64,000 nucleotides of DNA from Rostrohypoxylon terebratum. Its lineage: Eukaryota; Ascomycota; Sordariomycetes; Xylariales; Hypoxylaceae. Every line of letters begins with the position of its first letter. Position 1 is the first letter of the stretch. Below, one piece after another: positions 59,100-64,000 of the stretch. The notes beneath the pieces are model-generated. The model saw nothing but the letters and a program-made list of their open reading frames with translations, searched no databases and was not told the DNA's origin. The stretch lies in NCBI GenBank assembly GCA_022497145.1, contig MU385855.1, positions 558,001 through 622,000 of the forward strand, read 5' to 3'. Made by a program: the position numbers and the translations under genes.

Positions 59100-59921
59100 T
59101 TTGATCATTCATTTCCAAGGTTTGTAAGCCCTCGGTTGCTTGGTAGTGAAGTGATAGTGATGCATGTGTAGTAAAGATCTTAGGCTGATAGGGGTTGCTA
59201 ACGTAGGTGGCAAGAAGGCGAAAGGGGTTTGATGAAGGAGAAGAGTGGGGGAAGTGAAAAGTGAGTGGTACCTAGGGAAAAGCAAAATGGAACCAGAAAG
59301 ATTTGGGGGGAGGGCCGATATTTATAGGCAGACAGGCAGGCTTTACGTTGAGGGATATGTCAGTGTTGATACAGCAACGAGGATTAGAAAGTCTATCGAC
59401 TCTTAAGAATGTTAAAGTTTCTAGACGGTAGTTAGCTTGTCAAACCTCGGAGGTGGAAGTGGCGTATAAGTTCGGTGTGGGTTGAAGAATGTGTGCCTAG
59501 TGTACGGAGTATAAGTTGAGAACATACAGAGTAGGTTGAAAGATATATAACATTTTACGAAAGGTACCTAACACACGTCGAGGAGTGTAAATTCAACAGA
59601 GCGAAGGTTAAAAGCGTAGATGAGCCTAATTCAACGATCTATAAATATATAATCAACGATATGTGGATACAAATTTCAACTTCATACAGAGTCGAGACCG
59701 CCTTTTTTATATTGTAGGTCGCCTACGACAGGAGGTAGTAGAATATCCCGGAGTGGTATTCTACATATGACCTAAATCCTCATGCCCAAAGCCCAACCGT
59801 CGTGTAAATACTACAACGCTGCGTGCGAGATATTGTACAGTGGAGTAGATGTTTGCTTCCCGTTGCCCTTGGTGATAACCTGATTTTCCTTTTTCCGGAT
59901 TGCCCTCAGCCCTATATTCCT
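59100..59921. other. Intergenic downstream of pet127
   Basis: About 820 bp of AT-rich sequence past the 3' end of the minus-strand pet127 gene. No gene recognised. Confidence 0.5.
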
Positions 59922-62900
59922 CTACACCGTCTCAGCATCTTCTTCCGCCGGCTTCTTCTCTCCGTCCTTTTTGCCAAATACGTCTTCCCACAGTAAAGGT
60001 TTGTCGTGCCCTACAACATGGACGGGACTTGTCTTCGCGTGCTCCAGTTCCTGAGCCCTGAACTTACGACCAGCTTGGGTGAATTCATCGAGCTTGCCAC
60101 GGAACATTCGGTACCACTCCGCCTCCTTATCGCCCGTATCCTCGAAAATTTTGCGGCGTCTGGACTTGCATTGAGTATAAATCGTAGTGGCTCGTGGGCG
60201 GGCTATTTCTTCAATGTTATACTCCACATTCCAGGTATCATCCGGTCCTAGGTTCACAGGCCTAGTTACGTATTTACCGTTGACCTTGTTCTTGATTGTC
60301 AGAATAAGACCCAGCAAGTTTTCATCCACCTCTTCTTCAGCTGGTGCCGAGGTTTCTGAAGCCTCTTCCGAGGACAGTTGCTCAGCTGGGTCCTGTTTCT
60401 CCTCCAATCCATGCACTTCTGGCTCAGTCGGCTTTGTTTCAGCTTGTGCTTCCGATACTGTCTGGCCAACAGGAGCCGTCTTGCTCGCATCATCCATGAG
60501 AGGATGGGCCCGCTCATCTTTGGTGCGAGAAATGAGCTCTCCAAGAATCCGCTCAAATTCTTTGAGTTTAAACGAATCATCCATGGAGCTCTCGGATTCG
60601 CTCATAAGAGATTTTTCGTCGATACTTTGGGCCATCCGCACAATGAGGTCTCTTAGCGGAGACATGGTGGCAGCGGCGTTAATATCTTTCTTAGACTCAT
60701 CTGTCTCCAGTTCATCGTCCACATCGTCGGCCTCTTCATCATCTTCGTCTTCCTCTACCTCCTCTTCCAATACTTGGTGATCTAATTCTGCCGTTTCCAC
60801 GGGCTCCTCTACTATTTGGCCGTCGGGGCTGTCGGATTTTTCCTCGACATGAGTTTCCGTGATAGGTTCTTGCTCAAGTAGAGTAGTTTCTCCGTGTTTA
60901 TCGACGTTTTCTAGTTGGCTTTCAGGGGATTCTGTAGTCGTAAGGTGCTCTTTGCTAGGCTCAGCATCGGATTCTGACATATCCCCAACTTCTTCAATGG
61001 CTGCTTGTTGATGATCCCCGGTTTCAACACCAGTAGATTCCTGGTCGACTTGAATCTGGCTCGCGTCGACTTCATTATCAGAAATTGATATTTCATCGCT
61101 TGATTCTGCCAAATCCTGTTCTGACTCCTGGATAGATGGGGAATCGTCTTCGTCCGCGTCAATTTCATCTTCCACCGGTACTTCTGTAGATGATCCGGCT
61201 GGCTTGGAAGGCACGCGACCGGTGATGGAAGCGAGCAAGGCATCCACATATCCTCGGGCCTGAGAGGAAGATTTTGCATGAAGCAACCCACTCTGTTCTA
61301 GAGCATCCTCAATGGCCTCTCTGACAGCGCCAACACCCACCTCGTCATCGTCTACAGCATCTTCGACTACTTGCTGTACTTCTTTCCAAGCAGCTAAAGT
61401 TGACATTGTTTGAGCCAACGAAGTTTCTTCCACATCCTCTTCCTGGGTGGTAATATTGTTATTTTCTGCGACGGGTTCGGATTCTGCCTGTGCCTGTGCC
61501 TGTGCCTCTGCCTCCGCTTCCACTTCCGCCTCTGCTGCCGCTTCTGCTTCTGCTTCCTCTTTTACTAATCCAAGTATTCCCCTCTCGAATTCTTCGATGG
61601 CTGCCCGGTTAGCGTTTTGGACCTCATCTATGTCGGCTTGAGACACAGGCTTGGCAAATATATACATGAATGGCGCGCCCGTCGATGTTCTTGTCTCGAA
61701 GTGTAATCGCAAAGATTGCTCCGGCCATTTCTTGGTGGCCCGGTCTAGTATGTCGTTGAGTAATGAGAGACTGAGCTTATATTCCGAGTCACCAAGTGTG
61801 GTATCAGAAGTTCCGTGCAATGCGAGGTCCATCTCCGTAAGGGGGATGTATTGGAACCCAAAGATGCGTTGGGTGTTGTGAAATGCGACAAATATGCCGT
61901 CCATTCTCCCCATGCGGACTTGAAGAGAGTACTTTAGAAATGCAGAGCGGATCATATCGTAGTATTCCCGTTCAAAAGATTCCCATTGGCCAAATCGCTT
62001 GCGAATCTCGTACCCAAGACCCTTGTGAAAGCCTTTCGCGTCCATACGAATGGAGACAACAGCACGGGTCTTAAGATCGAACATACCAGTCCCAGGTATC
62101 CTTGGATCGTGCGCATCCAATTGTGAACGCATCATGAAATCGCGGAAACTGGTATAGTGGAAAGCTTCCTCGGCATTACGTTCTTCTTCGGAGATCTGGT
62201 CTGAATTGGGGTGCCTATATCTCTCATACTCTTCTTTGGTCAGTGTTAGGAGTTTTTCCATCGATTTTCCTAACATGCTCAGGATATTCGCCGTGTCAAA
62301 TTCTTTATCAGCATCAATGGCGTAAGTACCGTCTTTCCAGTGTAGGAATATTGCTGCCGGCCCCCTCAAGATTCTTGTATATTGCATGGAGTCGGGTTCG
62401 AATTGTCGCGAGAGCATGCTTGAATTGATTTCTCGCCAGGCCGACAAGAGATAATGGAAGTGAGAGAGCATAGACGTCATACTGGAGGTCGAGCCTGTAT
62501 ATTTCTTGGCGTTCTCCTTTGCGATTCGAATCAGGTTAGAATCTTTGGAAGAGGTTACATACTGCTTCAACGCGTTAAAGTCGAATTCTTGGATGGGCAT
62601 GATCTCCGAGAGGTATGGATCAAAATTGTAAACCCGAGATCGAGGATCCTGGAGAGTATACACGCCAGGGTTGAACAAAACCCTCTCGAGCCCATATGAC
62701 AATGCAGGAACCGGGGGCCGATACGCCTCGACAGGAACTGTATGTAGGTCTTTGGCACGGACTACGTGGATGAATAGGGGGCTTTTCGCAGGTATGTCAG
62801 ATTTGTCTGTTTTTGAACTTTGGACCTTTTGGATCTTTACGGCCTTTTGCGACTTTTGCGACTTTTGCGCCTTCTTCTTCTGATGTTTTGGCCCTTTTGG

Positions 62901-63893
62901 CTCTTTCGATTTCTTTTTTGGAGATTTTTCAGGGGTTTCGCTCGTGGTTGGCTCATTTGCAACTTGGAATTTGTCCCGAAGTTCAGGTGTGGCAAATCCT
63001 ACAGAATTGATATCGTTGCTTTCAACGACTGGTGACAAATCAGGGAGATCCTTTGCCTCTCCATCTTGAGTTGCTGTTTTGGCCGCCTCTGCGGCAGCCT
63101 TTTTCTTCGCTTTCGATTTTAAACGCCTTTCTCTTTGACTGACCTTAGGTTTTTCTGTCGAGGCAGTGGCAGAGGCAGAGGCAGAGGCAGTTTCACCATC
63201 GGGGGCGGCAGCCGTCGTTATATTTTCGCCAACTGATATTTGGTTTGGATTTGTGTCCTGAGCTTCCTTATTTTCAGACTTATCAGTATTCGTAACAGCC
63301 TTAGCTTGAGCCTTCGGTTTGGTGTGAGCCTTGGTGTGAGCCTGAGCTTTCGTTCCAGGGTTTAAAGCTGCGGTTGCTTGGTCAGAATGACCGGCAGACT
63401 TGATGATTTGGTCGATATTGATGTTCTGAGAAGCGAGAACATTCTTCAATGCTGCAAGCGCGCCTTGCAGAACCTGTAATTGGCGTGCGTCTGCACTTTG
63501 GGCGGCGGCTTTCTTGGTCAAAGGTGGGACCTTCGGTTGACACTGGTCGGTCTTGGAAAACTTAGGTGCGCCCTTCTTCTTCTTTTTCTTCTGGGGATTC
63601 TGGGGATTCTGAGGATTCTGGAGCGGATTGGACGATTGAACCGCTATGTCTTTGGCCTCATTCGCTGGTGTCGCCGAACTCTCAGCTTGCTGGGTGGCTC
63701 GGAAAGATGTGTTGGACAATAGTCGGCCATGATGATGAAGAATATTAGGAATTAAGGTGGGACGAAGCGCCCGCGACCTTGCCGACTGGGTAGCCGCAAA
63801 ACATGAGGCGCAAACATAGGTCGATCCAATATGGTGTGCGTTACGGCTGCTCAATCGAAGCATTGCAAACGCTATGCGTGAAAGACTCGTCAA
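59922..63893 (-). CDS. pet127: Mitochondrial mRNA-processing protein Pet127
   Basis: In yeast Pet127 is a mitochondrial membrane-associated factor for 5' processing and turnover of mitochondrial RNA, and it works with the RNA polymerase and degradosome. A single exon gives 1323 aa, much longer than the yeast protein of about 800. Residues 1-70 are rich in Arg/Ser/Ala with few acids, a good mitochondrial presequence. A lysine-rich low-complexity part (KKKKKKGAPK, KSKAKKKAAAEAAK) runs to about 365. The Pet127 core (about 368-750) includes VEAYRPPVPALSYGLERVLF, GVYTLQDPRSRVYNFDPYL, SSMTSMLSHFHYLLSAWREI and RTRAVVSIRMDAKG-like segments. An acidic repeat-rich tail (about 760-1180) precedes a final conserved-looking block (LGLILTIKNKVNGKYVTRPV to about 1250). 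Core identity is strong; the tail's role is unknown. Confidence 0.93.
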   Translation of the reverse strand: MTSLSRIAFAMLRLSSRNAHHIGSTYVCASCFAATQSARSRALRPTLIPNILHHHGRLLSNTSFRATQQAESSATPANEAKDIAVQSSNPLQNPQNPQNPQKKKKKKGAPKFSKTDQCQPKVPPLTKKAAAQSADARQLQVLQGALAALKNVLASQNINIDQIIKSAGHSDQATAALNPGTKAQAHTKAHTKPKAQAKAVTNTDKSENKEAQDTNPNQISVGENITTAAAPDGETASASASATASTEKPKVSQRERRLKSKAKKKAAAEAAKTATQDGEAKDLPDLSPVVESNDINSVGFATPELRDKFQVANEPTTSETPEKSPKKKSKEPKGPKHQKKKAQKSQKSQKAVKIQKVQSSKTDKSDIPAKSPLFIHVVRAKDLHTVPVEAYRPPVPALSYGLERVLFNPGVYTLQDPRSRVYNFDPYLSEIMPIQEFDFNALKQYVTSSKDSNLIRIAKENAKKYTGSTSSMTSMLSHFHYLLSAWREINSSMLSRQFEPDSMQYTRILRGPAAIFLHWKDGTYAIDADKEFDTANILSMLGKSMEKLLTLTKEEYERYRHPNSDQISEEERNAEEAFHYTSFRDFMMRSQLDAHDPRIPGTGMFDLKTRAVVSIRMDAKGFHKGLGYEIRKRFGQWESFEREYYDMIRSAFLKYSLQVRMGRMDGIFVAFHNTQRIFGFQYIPLTEMDLALHGTSDTTLGDSEYKLSLSLLNDILDRATKKWPEQSLRLHFETRTSTGAPFMYIFAKPVSQADIDEVQNANRAAIEEFERGILGLVKEEAEAEAAAEAEVEAEAEAQAQAQAESEPVAENNNITTQEEDVEETSLAQTMSTLAAWKEVQQVVEDAVDDDEVGVGAVREAIEDALEQSGLLHAKSSSQARGYVDALLASITGRVPSKPAGSSTEVPVEDEIDADEDDSPSIQESEQDLAESSDEISISDNEVDASQIQVDQESTGVETGDHQQAAIEEVGDMSESDAEPSKEHLTTTESPESQLENVDKHGETTLLEQEPITETHVEEKSDSPDGQIVEEPVETAELDHQVLEEEVEEDEDDEEADDVDDELETDESKKDINAAATMSPLRDLIVRMAQSIDEKSLMSESESSMDDSFKLKEFERILGELISRTKDERAHPLMDDASKTAPVGQTVSEAQAETKPTEPEVHGLEEKQDPAEQLSSEEASETSAPAEEEVDENLLGLILTIKNKVNGKYVTRPVNLGPDDTWNVEYNIEEIARPRATTIYTQCKSRRRKIFEDTGDKEAEWYRMFRGKLDEFTQAGRKFRAQELEHAKTSPVHVVGHDKPLLWEDVFGKKDGEKKPAEEDAETV

Positions 63894-64000
63894 GTCGTCA
63901 ACCCGGTTACTAGGTGGTTTATGATATTGCGATGGTGGGATGGTAACTTTTTTTGGTTTCCAACTTTTGTCGAACTTCTTTTTTTTTCCTACTAGATTCT
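63894..64000. promoter_or_regulatory. Start of pet127 upstream region
   Basis: About 100 bp before the start codon, with T-rich runs. Cut by the window edge. Confidence 0.4.

Overview
The window is nuclear DNA from a filamentous ascomycete (Pezizomycotina). The evidence is short introns (about 49-90 bp) with GTRNGT donors and CTNAC-like branch points, a Zn(II)2Cys6 regulator, and Cut12, Pet127, DUF6594 and galacturonate-pathway genes of filamentous-fungal type. A Sordariomycete is my best guess, but the order cannot be fixed from sequence alone. Most genes are spliced, so the models below were built by joining reading frames across splice sites.

Layout. 1-1363: the start of a Zn2Cys6/Fungal_trans_2 transcription factor on the minus strand, running off the left edge. 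1.4-2.5 kb: its upstream region, holding an assembly gap (10 N) flanked by poly-G and poly-C. 2.5-18.9 kb: a 16.4-kb gene-poor tract with short palindromic CCTAGGWCCTAGG repeats, small minisatellites and a few coding-like remnants. 18.9-22.1 kb: glutathione peroxidase (minus) and a Tda3-like FAD oxidoreductase (plus), transcribed divergently. 24.1-29.7 kb: a divergent pair matching the D-galacturonate catabolic genes gaaC (aldolase) and gaaA (reductase), with a stop-riddled pseudogene between them. 30.3-32.8 kb: dipeptidyl peptidase III (8 exons). 35.3-37.6 kb: mitochondrial aspartate/glutamate carrier. 38.1-38.9 kb: F-box/2EXR-like protein. 39.7-41.1 kb: DRG1/Rbg1 GTPase. 41.4-42.1 kb: Spo12-like protein. 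44.3-44.9 kb: truncated DUF6594 gene. 45.2-46.7 kb: acyl-CoA dehydrogenase. 47.2-48.4 kb: splicing factor Cwc2. 48.7-49.5 kb: urease accessory protein UreF. 50.0-52.2 kb: spindle pole body protein Cut12. 53.1-58.1 kb: eIF2-alpha kinase GCN2. 59.9-63.9 kb: mitochondrial Pet127.

Most genes are unrelated housekeeping functions, as is usual in fungal genomes. The one clear functional link is gaaA-gaaC, successive enzymes of pectin-sugar breakdown around a shared intergenic region. I saw no transposon with recognisable transposase or reverse transcriptase motifs, no CRISPR, no rRNA and no secondary-metabolite core enzyme. Two tRNA-like stretches are present but weak. I did not find a convincing undescribed system. 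The best leads are the interrupted gaaA-gaaC intergenic region, the dispersed CCTAGG palindrome, the possible dual-targeted peroxidase and the long acidic tail of Pet127.
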